The translations under genes and the position numbers were made by a program. Below, one piece after another: positions 8,474 through 15,686 of a stretch of 34,303 bases of DNA (its first letter is position 1; every line of letters begins with the position of its first letter). This stretch comes from Bacteroidota bacterium (GTDB lineage Bacteria > Bacteroidota > Bacteroidia > Sphingobacteriales > Sphingobacteriaceae), in NCBI GenBank assembly GCA_013286235.1, contig JABDGE010000038.1:1-34303 (forward strand), in the 5' to 3' direction. Under the pieces are notes generated by a model. It saw only the letters and a program-made list of their open reading frames with translations, was not told the origin of the DNA and did no database searches.

Positions 8474-8710
8474 GAGGTTAGAGACTGGAGGTTAGAGATT
8501 AGTCCGAAAGTCCGAAAGTCCGAAAGTCCGGAAGAAGCTCCGACTTACGCTTCGGCAAAAATAACTTAAGCTCTATAGATTGGGCAATAAACCGGCGTGG
8601 GACGAGGCCCTGATTTTTCAAAAAACAACTGTAAAATTAAAGTTGTAGTTACTCTTACATTCATTCGCAAGACCCTGCCTAATCTCTGATCTCCAGTCTC
8701 TAATCTCTCA
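8472..8710. repeat. mirror repeat between two convergent stop codons
   Basis: The 30-nt arm at 8472-8501 (GAGAGGTTAGAGACTGGAGG...) is matched by an inverted copy at 8680-8710. On each strand the unit starts at the TGA stop of a gene: VIT1/CCC1 at 8471-8473 and the MFS gene at 8708-8710. The two 3' ends are therefore near-identical in sense orientation. Transcripts of either gene reading through would form a large stem enclosing ~180 nt, possibly acting as a bidirectional end signal. Confidence 0.6.
8501..8580 (+). repeat. dispersed intergenic repeat, copy 2
   Basis: Three to four tandem AGTCCGAA words followed by GAAGAAGCTCCGACTTACG and ATAACTTAAGCTCTATAGA. The same order and near-identical words occur at 4083-4190, where the middle is longer and holds two palindromes. 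It lies inside the mirror repeat at 8472-8710. Confidence 0.6.
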
Positions 8711-9901
8711 ACTTTCAAGTTTGGCGCGGGAGGAGAGGACGACCACACTTATACCCATAACTGCCACAAAAAGGAACGAAGCCCGGAGGGTTGCCAGGCC
8801 AGCAATAAAACCGATCACCGGTGGTCCTACAAAAAAACCTGCGAAGCCTACTGTTGAAACTGCCGCCAATGCGACGCCCGGCGACATTGTTTTGGATTTT
8901 CCTGCGGCACTGTAGACCATTGGTACGACGGATGACACACCGATGCCGATCAGCATAAACCCCGCCATAGCCGTGTAAACATGTGGGAAGGAAACGGCCA
9001 CCAGCAGCCCGGTAACCGTTAATGTTCCGCTAACCTGCAGTGTTCTTTTCAGGCCGAAGCGGTGGGCAAAAAAATCGGCGACAAAGCGTCCGCCGGCCAT
9101 AGTGAACATGAATGCGGTAAAGCCAAGTCCCTGCAGCGCTATCGGCGCTTGCACCACCTTTTTAAAGTAAATAACGCTCCAGTCGAACATAGCACCCTCG
9201 CAGATCAGCGAGCAAAAAGCAATGCTGCCGAGCGTAAGCAGCGGAAAGATCAAACTAAGCCGCTGGCGAAGCGACAAGGACGGCGTTTCCGTAGTTTTCG
9301 CGCTTCCGTAGTCGTCGTACAGGTATCTTGAAACAAGCAGGCTTACTACTGCGGTGATCGAAAGAATAATGATAAAATGATGAAAGGGGTTAACACGATG
9401 ACCGATCATGAAAGTGCCGATGCCAGCACCAGTAAAACCCGCCAGGCTCCATAAGCCGTGAAACGAGGCCATAATGGGTTTATCGTGCACGCCTTCAGCG
9501 GCGACGGCCTGGGTATTTACCGAGATATTTACCGTATTACCAGCAAAGCCGAAACACACCAGGCAAAGAACCAGCTCAATCGTAGTGTGCGCCAGGCCCA
9601 GGCCGATTAAAAAGATAGCATAAGCGAGGATAGCGCCGAGCAATACCCGTTTACTGCCGATCTTGGTGATGATCCAGCCGGAAAACGGCAACGAAAGCAT
9701 TAGGCCGATTGGCAGCGAAAATAAAACTGCGCCTAACGCAGCATCATTTAGCCCCAGTTTTGCCTGTACGGTAGCAATTCGCGATGCCCAGCTTGCAAAG
9801 CAAAGTCCGGCCATAAAAAACATTGCTCCAACCGCAATGCGGAGGATGGTTCTTGGTGCGATGGCCGGACGTATGGCAGTTTCCATATCGATTCCTTTCA
9901 T
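8708..9901 (-). CDS. MFS transporter, YbjJ-like
   Basis: 397 residues, about 12 hydrophobic segments, a complete major facilitator. ASWASRIATVQAKLGLNDAALGAVLFSLPIGLM near the N-terminus and GFAGNTVNISVNTQAV match the YbjJ-like MFS group, whose substrates are mostly unknown (sugars or small organics are suspected). The motif after TM2 is SGWIITKIGSKRVLL, a form of the MFS loop 2-3 motif. ATG 9901 gives the longest form. ATG 9886 (METAIRP) is an equally good start because AAAGGA lies 6 nt before it. A perfect inverted repeat and a TAnnTTTG box lie directly upstream, suggesting control by a repressor not encoded next to it. It stands alone on the minus strand. Confidence 0.85.
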   Translation of the reverse strand: MKGIDMETAIRPAIAPRTILRIAVGAMFFMAGLCFASWASRIATVQAKLGLNDAALGAVLFSLPIGLMLSLPFSGWIITKIGSKRVLLGAILAYAIFLIGLGLAHTTIELVLCLVCFGFAGNTVNISVNTQAVAAEGVHDKPIMASFHGLWSLAGFTGAGIGTFMIGHRVNPFHHFIIILSITAVVSLLVSRYLYDDYGSAKTTETPSLSLRQRLSLIFPLLTLGSIAFCSLICEGAMFDWSVIYFKKVVQAPIALQGLGFTAFMFTMAGGRFVADFFAHRFGLKRTLQVSGTLTVTGLLVAVSFPHVYTAMAGFMLIGIGVSSVVPMVYSAAGKSKTMSPGVALAAVSTVGFAGFFVGPPVIGFIAGLATLRASFLFVAVMGISVVVLSSRAKLES

Positions 9902-9902
9902 A

Positions 9903-9942
9903 TTAGTGTAAAATATACACTAAGTTAATTAACACAAATATA
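9903..9942 (-). promoter_or_regulatory. operator-like perfect inverted repeat and -7 box
   Basis: TTAGTGTA (9903-9910) and TACACTAA (9916-9923) form a perfect 8-bp inverted repeat with a 5-bp AT spacer, 2 nt before the ATG at 9901. On the minus strand TATATTTG at 9935-9942 is a perfect TAnnTTTG box, which puts the predicted transcript start at about 9928 and the repeat immediately downstream. The symmetry and spacing resemble sites for dimeric repressors (TetR or similar). No clear -33 TTTG was found. Confidence 0.6.
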
Positions 9943-10020
9943 GGAAAAAAAGTTTGAATTTGAAAGGGGGAAATAATCGCTAAAGCGACTAGCAAAGCAT
10001 CTGAATTAAAACCGTATATT

Positions 10021-10233
10021 TCATTTAGAAGATGAAAATCTTTTTTTGAATTCTTCAAAACTAATGGTGCGTCCGGCAGCTACATCTTCCTGGCCTCGTT
10101 TAATGCCATCTAATACATGCTGTGGTAATTCCTCCTCATCTTCTTCTTCAAAAAAAGGTATCTTGTTTTCTTTCAAAAAGGATTGGAGAATGTTTTCTTG
10201 GTCTTTTGTTGGATATAACAGGTAAGTCTTCAT
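10021..10233 (-). CDS. antitoxin-like small acidic protein
   Basis: 70 residues. The second half (HVLDGIKRGQEDVAAGRTISFEEFKKRF) has the wording of the small antitoxins found beside RelE/ParE-type toxins in Bacteroidota, where a helix precedes an ISFEEFxKK tail that binds the toxin. Residues 28-35 are strongly acidic (EEEDEEEL). In typical pairs the toxin gene follows directly. Here the 120 bp downstream hold no gene and the next gene is the MFS transporter, so this is an orphan or its partner was lost. It is divergent from the ankyrin gene at 10289, with 55 bp between. Function as an antitoxin is inferred from sequence style only. Confidence 0.6.
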   Translation of the reverse strand: MKTYLLYPTKDQENILQSFLKENKIPFFEEEDEEELPQHVLDGIKRGQEDVAAGRTISFEEFKKRFSSSK

Positions 10234-10237
10234 ATAC

Positions 10238-10286
10238 TAAAAGTACTAATTTAAGCTAAAATATTTACTTTAGTTAAAAGTATTAT
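10238..10286. promoter_or_regulatory. direct repeat in divergent promoter region
   Basis: TAAAAGTACTA at 10238-10248 and TAAAAGTATTA at 10275-10285 sit at the two ends of the 55-bp gap between the antitoxin-like gene and the ankyrin gene, one near each start codon. Antitoxins often repress their own promoters through paired sites, so these could be operators. The region is AT-rich and chance is possible. Confidence 0.25.
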
Positions 10287-10288
10287 CA

Positions 10289-10801
10289 ATGGCAGCACCT
10301 GGTCGACCAAGAAAATGTGACCCCGAAATCGAAAATCTATGGATGGGTATAAAATACTCAGAAAATCAGAAAGTAAAATCTGTTTTAGATAGGCACGGCG
10401 TAGATGCGACTGACGGTGAGGGAAGTACAGCGCTTATACATGCCACCATTTTTAACAATCTGGAAATAATGAAGTGGGTAATATTGCGAGGCGCGGATCT
10501 TAATTTTCGGGATAGGACAGGTTACACAGCTTTGCATGCAGCCGCTCAAAATGGCGCATTAAATCTCGCAAAAATATTGATTGAAAACGGAGCCAATGTG
10601 AATGTGCAAGATGTACATGGCAATATTCCATTGTGGACAGCTCTGTTCAATTCTAAACGTTCAGTTAATGGCGTCACCAAACTTTTGCTAAAACATCAGT
10701 CTGACGTCGACCTGGTCAATAAATATGGCGGGAACTGCCGTACTTTGTACCAGAAATTTTTTAATAGGGATATTTCTGAAGTAGACGTTGCAGATATATA
10801 G
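10289..10801 (+). CDS. ankyrin-repeat protein
   Basis: 170 residues, no signal peptide, so probably cytoplasmic. At least three ankyrin repeats: EGSTALIHATIFNNLEIMKWVILRGADLN (~46-74), RTGYTALHAAAQNGALNLAKILIENGANVN (~77-106) and HGNIPLWTALFNS...VTKLLLKHQSDVD (~110-142), with a degenerate fourth. The N-terminus MAAPGRPRKCDPEI carries a short basic stretch. Ankyrin repeats bind proteins, so a partner is expected, but none is indicated. The only close neighbour is the divergent antitoxin-like gene. The gene has lower G+C than its ribosomal-protein neighbours and separates rpsJ from whatever lies left of it, compatible with insertion. Confidence 0.85.
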   Translation: MAAPGRPRKCDPEIENLWMGIKYSENQKVKSVLDRHGVDATDGEGSTALIHATIFNNLEIMKWVILRGADLNFRDRTGYTALHAAAQNGALNLAKILIENGANVNVQDVHGNIPLWTALFNSKRSVNGVTKLLLKHQSDVDLVNKYGGNCRTLYQKFFNRDISEVDVADI

Positions 10802-10810
10802 ATGAAACAA

Positions 10811-10839
10811 AAAGGCCACCCGCAAAACGAATGGCCTTT
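10811..10839. terminator. bidirectional hairpin terminator
   Basis: AAAGGCCA (10811-10818) and TGGCCTTT (10832-10839) form a perfect 8-bp stem ending in A/T tracts on both sides. It lies 9 bp after the ankyrin stop and 37 bp beyond the rpsJ stop, so it can end both convergent transcripts. Confidence 0.8.
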
Positions 10840-10875
10840 AAATATTTATGCCTACACCTTCAGAGGGTCGGGGGG

Positions 10876-11181
10876 TTAAACCTTTATCTCTACTTCCACC
10901 CCGCTGGGCAATTCAAGCTTCATAAGCGCGTCAACTGTTTTGGAGTTGGAGCTGTAAATGTCCAGCAGCCTTTTGTAAGAGCATAGCTGGAATTGCTCGC
11001 GCGCTTTTTTGTTCACGTGCGGTGAACGCAAAACGGTGAAAACTTTCTTTTCAGTTGGCAGTGGCAGTGGTCCGCTAACTACAGCGCCCGTAGGCTTTAC
11101 TGTTTTTACGATCTTCTCGGCTGACTTGTCAACCAGGTTGTAATCGTACGATTTTAGTTTGATCCTGATTCTTTGGCTCAT
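10876..11181 (-). CDS. rpsJ: 30S ribosomal protein S10
   Basis: 101 residues from [21 protein letters not shown], with the family core [23 protein letters not shown] and the end [10 protein letters not shown]10 binds the head of the 30S subunit and, as NusE, takes part in antitermination. The in-frame upstream start at 11202 is rejected because it lies inside a leader hairpin and adds residues not found in the family. It is the last gene of the rpsL-rpsG-fusA-rpsJ operon. In many Bacteroidota S10 is followed by rplC, rplD, rplW and the rest of the S10 operon; here a terminator and an ankyrin gene follow instead. Confidence 0.97.
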   Translation of the reverse strand: MSQRIRIKLKSYDYNLVDKSAEKIVKTVKPTGAVVSGPLPLPTEKKVFTVLRSPHVNKKAREQFQLCSYKRLLDIYSSNSKTVDALMKLELPSGVEVEIKV

Positions 11182-11199
11182 TTTGTTTTGATTTATGAC

Positions 11200-11227
11200 C
11201 AATCCTAAGAGCTATTTGTTAGGATTG
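11200..11227 (-). promoter_or_regulatory. hairpin in fusA-rpsJ spacer before rpsJ
   Basis: CAATCCTAA (11200-11208) and TTAGGATTG (11219-11227) form a perfect 9-bp stem with a 10-nt loop, 19 nt before the rpsJ ATG at 11181. It could modulate rpsJ translation or partly end transcription after fusA. No T-run follows it on the minus strand, so full termination is unlikely. Confidence 0.5.
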
Positions 11228-11249
11228 ACCGGTTGTTTATTTTTATTAC

Positions 11250-11309
11250 GTTGATTGGTTGATCAAGTTAAAACAGCAAGTAAGCACTCACTAAATCAAC
11301 CTAATCAAC
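11250..11309. repeat. mirror word repeat after fusA stop
   Basis: GTTGATTGGTTGAT (11250-11263) is matched by an inverted copy ATCAACCTAATCAAC (11295-11309) with one extra base. The unit lies just after the fusA stop at 11320-11322. It resembles the mirror repeats in other spacers of this window but uses a different word. Confidence 0.45.
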
Positions 11310-11319
11310 CACTCACTAT

Positions 11320-13431
11320 TTATGCAGCAGTGCCGCCTTTTTTACCTTTTGCTTTGGCAATTATTTCTTCCTGTACGTTACGCGGCGCTTCGGCATAGTG
11401 GTCAAACTCCATGGTTGAAGTAGCACGCCCCGATGTGATGGTACGCAACTGGGTTACATAACCAAACATTTCCGAAAGCGGTACTGTCGCCTTTATTACC
11501 TGTGCACCGGCGCGCGAGTCCATGCCCAAAAGCTGGCCACGGCGGCGGTTCATATCGCCTATCACGTCACCCATGTTTTCTTCAGGGGTTAATATTTCTA
11601 TCTTCATGATCGGCTCCAGCAATACCGGTTTACATTTTGGCAATGCTTCGCGGTAAGCGCTCCGGGCGCAAATCTCGAAAGATAAAGCGTCCGAATCGAC
11701 CGCGTGGAACGACCCGTCAATTAAACGAACCTTCATACCCTGTAACGGGAAGCCGGCCAATACGCCATTATCCATCGCGGCTTTAAAGCCTTTTTCAACA
11801 GATGGAATAAATTCACGTGGGATAGACCCGCCGGTGATTTCATTCACAAACTGCAAACCAGTTGCATTGTCATCGGTTGGCGAAATAATAACCTGTATGT
11901 CGGCAAATTTACCACGGCCACCGGTTTGTTTCTTGTACAGTTCGCGGTGCTGGGTGCTGCCGGTGATCGCTTCTTTATAAGCAACCTGCGGCGCGCCCTG
12001 GTTAACCTCAACCTTAAACTCACGTTTTAAACGGTCCATGATGATGTCAAGGTGAAGCTCGCCCATACCCGAAATGATGGTCTGGCCTGTTTCTTCATCT
12101 GTTTTTACGCGGAAGGTTGGATCTTCTTCGGACAATTTACCCAAAGCCATGCCCAATCTATCCACATCGGCCTGTGTTTTAGGCTCGATAGCCAAACCGA
12201 TAACCGGCTCGGGGAAATTCATCGACTCCAAAACGATGGGGTGTTTCTCATCGCAAAGGGTATCGCCTGTTTTGATATCCTTAAAGCCTACCACCGCGGC
12301 AATGTCACCGGCCCCAACGTTAGGGATAGGGTTTTGCTTGTTGGCATGCATCTGGAAGATACGCGAGATACGTTCCTTGTTTTGCGACCGCATGTTATAT
12401 ACATACGAACCTGCCTCCAGGTTACCTGAATATACGCGGATAAAGCACAAACGGCCTACAAAGGGGTCGGTAGCAATTTTAAACGCTAAAGCTGCAAACG
12501 GCTCTTTTTCTGACGGCTGGCGAACTATTTCTTCACCGGTATCAGGGTTATGACCCACGATACCTTTCACGTCCATAGGCGATGGCAATAACTCCATCAC
12601 ATAATCCAGCATAGTTTGTACGCCCTTGTTCTTGAACGAAGAACCGCAAACCATCGGAACGATCTTGGCATCCAGTACAGCTGCGCGCAAAGCATCTAAA
12701 ACTTCGCGTTCGGTAATGGTTTCAGGCGCATCAAAGAATTTCTCCATCAGGCCTTCATCATATTCAGCAACCGATTCCAGCAATTTCTCTCTCCACTCGG
12801 TAGCTTCCTCGATCATATCGGCCGGGATAGGCACTTCGGTAAAGGTCATCCCTTTATCATGCTCATTCCAAACAATACCTTTCCAGTTGATCAAATCGAT
12901 CACGCCTTTGAAGTTTTCTTCATTACCAAGCGGTAACTGCAAAGGAATGGCGTTGCTGCCCAGCATCGTTTTTACCTGTTTTACAACATTTAAAAAGTCA
13001 GCTCCTGAGCGGTCCATTTTATTGACGAAACCGATACGGGCAACGTTATAGTTGTTGGCAAGCCTCCAGTTGGTTTCGGATTGCGGCTCAACACCGTCAA
13101 CTGCCGAAAACAGGAAAACCAGTCCATCCAGCACACGCAGCGAACGGTTTACCTCAACGGTAAAGTCAACGTGTCCCGGTGTATCGATAATGTTGATATG
13201 GTAGCTTTTACCCCTGTATTTCCAGTCGATGGTAGTAGCAGCCGAAGTGATGGTGATCCCACGCTCCTGCTCCTGCGCCATCCAGTCCATCGTAGCAGCA
13301 CCCTCGTGAACCTCGCCAATCTTATGGCTAAAGCCCGAATAATAAAGGATACGCTCGGTAGTAGTGGTTTTACCGGCATCAATGTGAGCGGCAATACCTA
13401 TATTTCTTGTATATCTAAGATCTCTTGACAT
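11320..13431 (-). CDS. fusA: elongation factor G
   Basis: 703 residues, full length for EF-G, the translocation GTPase of translation. Visible motifs: P-loop [19 protein letters not shown] (~residue 15 on), switch [12 protein letters not shown]3 [13 protein letters not shown]4 [10 protein letters not shown], then domain II, III/V ([14 protein letters not shown]) and domain IV ([16 protein letters not shown]) in the normal order. The C-terminus [27 protein letters not shown] is typical of Bacteroidota. The third gene of the str operon, 108 bp after rpsG and 138 bp before the rpsJ start; both spacers hold inverted repeats. tuf is not next to it. Confidence 0.98.
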   Translation of the reverse strand: MSRDLRYTRNIGIAAHIDAGKTTTTERILYYSGFSHKIGEVHEGAATMDWMAQEQERGITITSAATTIDWKYRGKSYHINIIDTPGHVDFTVEVNRSLRVLDGLVFLFSAVDGVEPQSETNWRLANNYNVARIGFVNKMDRSGADFLNVVKQVKTMLGSNAIPLQLPLGNEENFKGVIDLINWKGIVWNEHDKGMTFTEVPIPADMIEEATEWREKLLESVAEYDEGLMEKFFDAPETITEREVLDALRAAVLDAKIVPMVCGSSFKNKGVQTMLDYVMELLPSPMDVKGIVGHNPDTGEEIVRQPSEKEPFAALAFKIATDPFVGRLCFIRVYSGNLEAGSYVYNMRSQNKERISRIFQMHANKQNPIPNVGAGDIAAVVGFKDIKTGDTLCDEKHPIVLESMNFPEPVIGLAIEPKTQADVDRLGMALGKLSEEDPTFRVKTDEETGQTIISGMGELHLDIIMDRLKREFKVEVNQGAPQVAYKEAITGSTQHRELYKKQTGGRGKFADIQVIISPTDDNATGLQFVNEITGGSIPREFIPSVEKGFKAAMDNGVLAGFPLQGMKVRLIDGSFHAVDSDALSFEICARSAYREALPKCKPVLLEPIMKIEILTPEENMGDVIGDMNRRRGQLLGMDSRAGAQVIKATVPLSEMFGYVTQLRTITSGRATSTMEFDHYAEAPRNVQEEIIAKAKGKKGGTAA

Positions 13432-13445
13432 TATTTTTTTGTTTT

Positions 13446-13534
13446 GATTACACCGATTGTTTTTTATGATTACACCGATTATTAGTTGTAAACATAAATA
13501 ATCGGTGTAATCACAGTATTAAATCGGTGTAATC
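13446..13534. repeat. nested mirror repeat in rpsG-fusA spacer
   Basis: The 13-mer GATTACACCGATT occurs at 13446-13458 and 13468-13480, and its exact reverse complement at 13500-13512 and 13522-13534. The four copies can fold as nested stems (outer pair and inner pair) around a 19-nt loop. It fills almost all of the 108-bp spacer between rpsG and fusA inside an essential operon, so it must allow readthrough. Role unknown: RNA processing or partial attenuation are options. Confidence 0.8.
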
Positions 13535-13539
13535 CAATT

Positions 13540-14007
13540 CTAGAAACGGAAATGCGAGAACGCTTTATTGGCCTCGGCCATTTTATGCGTATCTTCCTTC
13601 TTTTTCACAGCAGCGCCTTCACCTTTTGCAGCCGAGATGATCTCGCCGGCAAGCTTTTCCTGCATGGTTTTTTCACCACGACGACGGGCATAGCTGATCA
13701 GCCATTTCATACCCAATGCAATTTTACGCTCGGGACGAACTTCAGTAGGCACCTGGAAGTTTGCTCCACCTACGCGGCGGCTTTTTACTTCAACAGACGG
13801 CATTACGTTGTTCAATGCTTTTTTCCAGGTATCCAGGCCGCTTTCTTTTGTTTTTGTTTCAACAATTTCAACAGCATTATAGAAGATAGAGTATGCGATA
13901 GATTTTTTACCGTCATACATCATGTTGTTAACAAACCTTGTTACCAAAGTGTCGTTGAACTTTGGATCAGGAAGGATAATTCTCTTTTTTGGTTTCGACT
14001 TTCTCAT
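13540..14007 (-). CDS. rpsG: 30S ribosomal protein S7
   Basis: 155 residues, normal length. [42 protein letters not shown], the conserved [24 protein letters not shown] and AFSHFRF at the C-terminus identify S7, which nucleates assembly of the 30S head by binding 16S rRNA. The second gene of the str operon, 18 bp after rpsL. It has an unusually strong Shine-Dalgarno sequence. In E. coli S7 represses its own operon; no comparable structure was identified here. Confidence 0.98.
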   Translation of the reverse strand: MRKSKPKKRIILPDPKFNDTLVTRFVNNMMYDGKKSIAYSIFYNAVEIVETKTKESGLDTWKKALNNVMPSVEVKSRRVGGANFQVPTEVRPERKIALGMKWLISYARRRGEKTMQEKLAGEIISAAKGEGAAVKKKEDTHKMAEANKAFSHFRF

Positions 14008-14016
14008 TGTTGCTAT

Positions 14017-14024
14017 CCTCCTTT
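14017..14024 (-). promoter_or_regulatory. strong Shine-Dalgarno for rpsG
   Basis: AAAGGAGG on the minus strand, 9 nt before the rpsG ATG. Most Bacteroidota genes, including others here, lack such sites, so this one may matter for rpsL-rpsG coupling across the 18-bp gap. Confidence 0.65.
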
Positions 14025-14025
14025 A

Positions 14026-14448
14026 TTATTTCTTCTTTTTAGCTGGTGCACCTTTTGTAGCGGCAGCTGGCTGACCGGGTTTAGGGCGTTTTGTACCATA
14101 TTTACTTCTGCGCTGGTTACGGCCGGCAACACCTGATGTATCCAATGCACCACGGATGATGTGGTAACGTACACCTGGTAAGTCTTTTACACGACCGCCG
14201 CGGATCAACACGATAGAGTGTTCCTGTAGGTTGTGCCCTTCGCCGGGGATATAAGCGTTCACTTCTTTCCCGTTGGTTAAGCGCACACGGGCCACTTTGC
14301 GCATGGCTGAGTTTGGTTTTTTAGGGGTAGTGGTGTACACACGGGTGCACACGCCTCTTCGCTGTGGACAGCTGTCCAACGCTGGCGACTTACTCTTGTC
14401 AACCAGAGCTACTCTACCTTTTCTAACTAATTGCTGAATAGTAGGCAT
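14026..14448 (-). CDS. rpsL: 30S ribosomal protein S12
   Basis: 140 residues. [46 protein letters not shown] and [17 protein letters not shown] are the S12 signatures; S12 forms part of the decoding centre. Lys43 and Lys88 (E. coli numbering counting Met), the classic streptomycin-resistance positions, are both the wild-type lysine, so no resistance change is visible. The tail ([17 protein letters not shown]) is a lineage-specific Ala/Lys-rich extension of about 16 residues. First gene of the str operon, 70 nt downstream of a good promoter. Confidence 0.98.
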   Translation of the reverse strand: MPTIQQLVRKGRVALVDKSKSPALDSCPQRRGVCTRVYTTTPKKPNSAMRKVARVRLTNGKEVNAYIPGEGHNLQEHSIVLIRGGRVKDLPGVRYHIIRGALDTSGVAGRNQRRSKYGTKRPKPGQPAAATKGAPAKKKK

Positions 14449-14517
14449 TACTTCCTTTTTTGTTTTACTTTTTTATCCCCAACGGCCACCTTAATTGGCG
14501 GGCAGTTTTAGGGACTG

Positions 14518-14548
14518 CAAAAGTACGGACTTAATTTGTGATTTTCAA
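14518..14548 (-). promoter_or_regulatory. promoter of the rpsL-rpsG-fusA-rpsJ operon
   Basis: On the minus strand TTG (14546-14548) and the perfect -7 box TACTTTTG (14518-14525) are 20 nt apart, fitting the Bacteroidota housekeeping consensus. The leader to the rpsL ATG (14448) is about 60 nt and starts near a G/C-rich stretch (CTGCCCGCC). Confidence 0.75.
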
Positions 14549-14587
14549 GGGGATGGGTGAAGTTTTTTCGGTTTGTTGGGAGGTTGG

Positions 14588-14642
14588 TCCCGATAGCTAT
14601 CGGGAGTTGGAATGTTGGAAGGTTGGAATGTTGGAAGGTTGG
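14588..14642. repeat. palindrome copy 2 plus 16-bp tandem repeat
   Basis: The perfect palindrome TCCCGATAGCTATCGGGA at 14588-14605 is followed by 2.25 copies of the 16-mer TTGGAATGTTGGAAGG (14607-14642). The rest of the 299-bp gap 14449-14747 holds the str promoter and no recognisable gene. Confidence 0.8.
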
Positions 14643-14747
14643 GGTGTTCGGGAAGGAAAGCTGTCTGGAATTTCTATAGCGTGATCATTCAATCGACCCC
14701 ATTGGCCTCTATCAGTTAGGCAAACCAAATCAGCCTATATAAGCGTT

Positions 14748-15494
14748 TCAGTCATCCTTTACTGGAGGCGGCGGCGCTAACACAACTTTGATATTCGGAT
14801 TTTTTTCATTGCCATAATAACGGTCGCCCCGCGATTTCATATGAGTATAAAAATTGAATAAATGGTTAAAGAAAGCATTATAAACCGTACAGTCCTGCCC
14901 CATTGAAAAAGGAGTCTGAACGCCTTCTATGTGTTTCATGCACAATTCAAATGGTATAATTCTATAGGCCGGAAAATACCTTTTGATCTGTCGTTCAATC
15001 TCTTTAAAGTCATTTTCAAATTCGTGGTATGGGGATGCGGTGACCACATTTATTGCAGGGTAACTTCGCGCAAATCCAGGTGCCTTTTCTTTGATCGAAG
15101 TTTCGTCTATACCACAAATTGAGTAAAATGGCGCAATCATGCTAACGGCAAATGCGATGCGTTTTGTCCGCGTTAAAGAGTCATCTTCAAAACTTTCTAA
15201 AATCAAATCGGCACTAAAGCTCGGTACAAATCCATAAGTAGTACCCTCAATGTCTGCTCCGGACTTACGCAAATTTTCCATCAAGGAGCGCCATTTTTTC
15301 GTAAATGGACCGGGCTTTTGGTCGGGTGGGCCGATATTTGCGCAGATGATGTCGGAAGCCTGTTTAATTCCCGGGAATTTCATAAACTCCGGATGAAACC
15401 TGTCCATGCCTATCGGATAATATTTCTTAATATTCTCGGCTATTGATGAGAGTAACTTGGTGTTATTATTGCTTAATGACAGGTATTTCTTCAT
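14748..15494 (-). CDS. hypothetical protein, 248 aa, ATGA-coupled to upstream gene
   Basis: Not recognised. 248 residues, no signal peptide and no clear membrane segment, so probably cytoplasmic. Notable stretches: a start rich in Asn/Ser/Lys (MKKYLSLSNNNTKLLSSIAENIKKYYP), a central hydrophobic patch IAFAVSMIAPFYSICGID, aromatic-rich QIKRYFPAYRIIPFELCMKHI, and a proline run near the end (VVLAPPPPVKDD). The final PPPP suggests an exposed tail. Its ATG (15494-15492) overlaps the TGA of the 50-residue gene by ATGA, indicating translational coupling. The likely transcript is TPR protein, 50-residue protein, then this gene. An effector role paired with the small protein is possible but unsupported by any motif. 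Confidence 0.65.
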   Translation of the reverse strand: MKKYLSLSNNNTKLLSSIAENIKKYYPIGMDRFHPEFMKFPGIKQASDIICANIGPPDQKPGPFTKKWRSLMENLRKSGADIEGTTYGFVPSFSADLILESFEDDSLTRTKRIAFAVSMIAPFYSICGIDETSIKEKAPGFARSYPAINVVTASPYHEFENDFKEIERQIKRYFPAYRIIPFELCMKHIEGVQTPFSMGQDCTVYNAFFNHLFNFYTHMKSRGDRYYGNEKNPNIKVVLAPPPPVKDD

Positions 15495-15643
15495 AAAAAG
15501 TTTGTGTTTTGCGCATTCGGGATAAAAAGATCAGCCATAGTATAAGATTTCGCTTTCCCTTCCCGAATCGCCTTCACTTCCTTCAGCCCTTGCCTAATCT
15601 CATCAAGTAGCTTCTGCTTCTTTGTCTTTTTCATCTGTTTCAT
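15491..15643 (-). CDS. 50-aa antitoxin-like small protein
   Basis: Starts at ATG 15643 (alternative 15634) and gives 50 residues: lysine-rich start MKQMKKTKKQ, then KLLDEIRQGLKEVKAIREGK and AKSYTMADLF. The helix plus EGKAKSYTMADL tail resembles small antitoxins encoded beside RelE-type toxins in Bacteroidota, but the last ten residues (IPNAQNTNFL) do not. The frame stays open upstream into the TPR gene in another frame; that longer version is rejected because the TPR frame is clearly the real one there. It begins 43 bp after the TPR stop and ends by ATGA overlap with the 248-residue gene. Antitoxin function is inferred only. Confidence 0.55.
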   Translation of the reverse strand: MKQMKKTKKQKLLDEIRQGLKEVKAIREGKAKSYTMADLFIPNAQNTNFL

Positions 15644-15686
15644 TTTTTGACCTTTCGCCTTTAACCTTTTGCCTTTCACCTCCCTC
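15644..15686 (-). repeat. word repeat between TPR gene and small gene
   Basis: On the minus strand the TGA of the TPR gene runs directly into GGTGAAAGGCAAAAGG, then GTTAAAGGCGAAAGGTC: purine-rich words of 7-8 nt. The same kind of words (GGCGAAAGGTGAAAGGCG) follow the sugar-porter stop at 32309. Confidence 0.5.

Noticed and set aside
11181..11202. Longer start of S10 (MVINQNK...)
   Set aside because: The extra codons lie in a hairpin and are absent from the S10 family; MSQRIRIK is the usual start.
12052..13428. Several long plus-strand frames over fusA
   Set aside because: They are antisense shadows of a highly conserved gene and have no recognisable domains.
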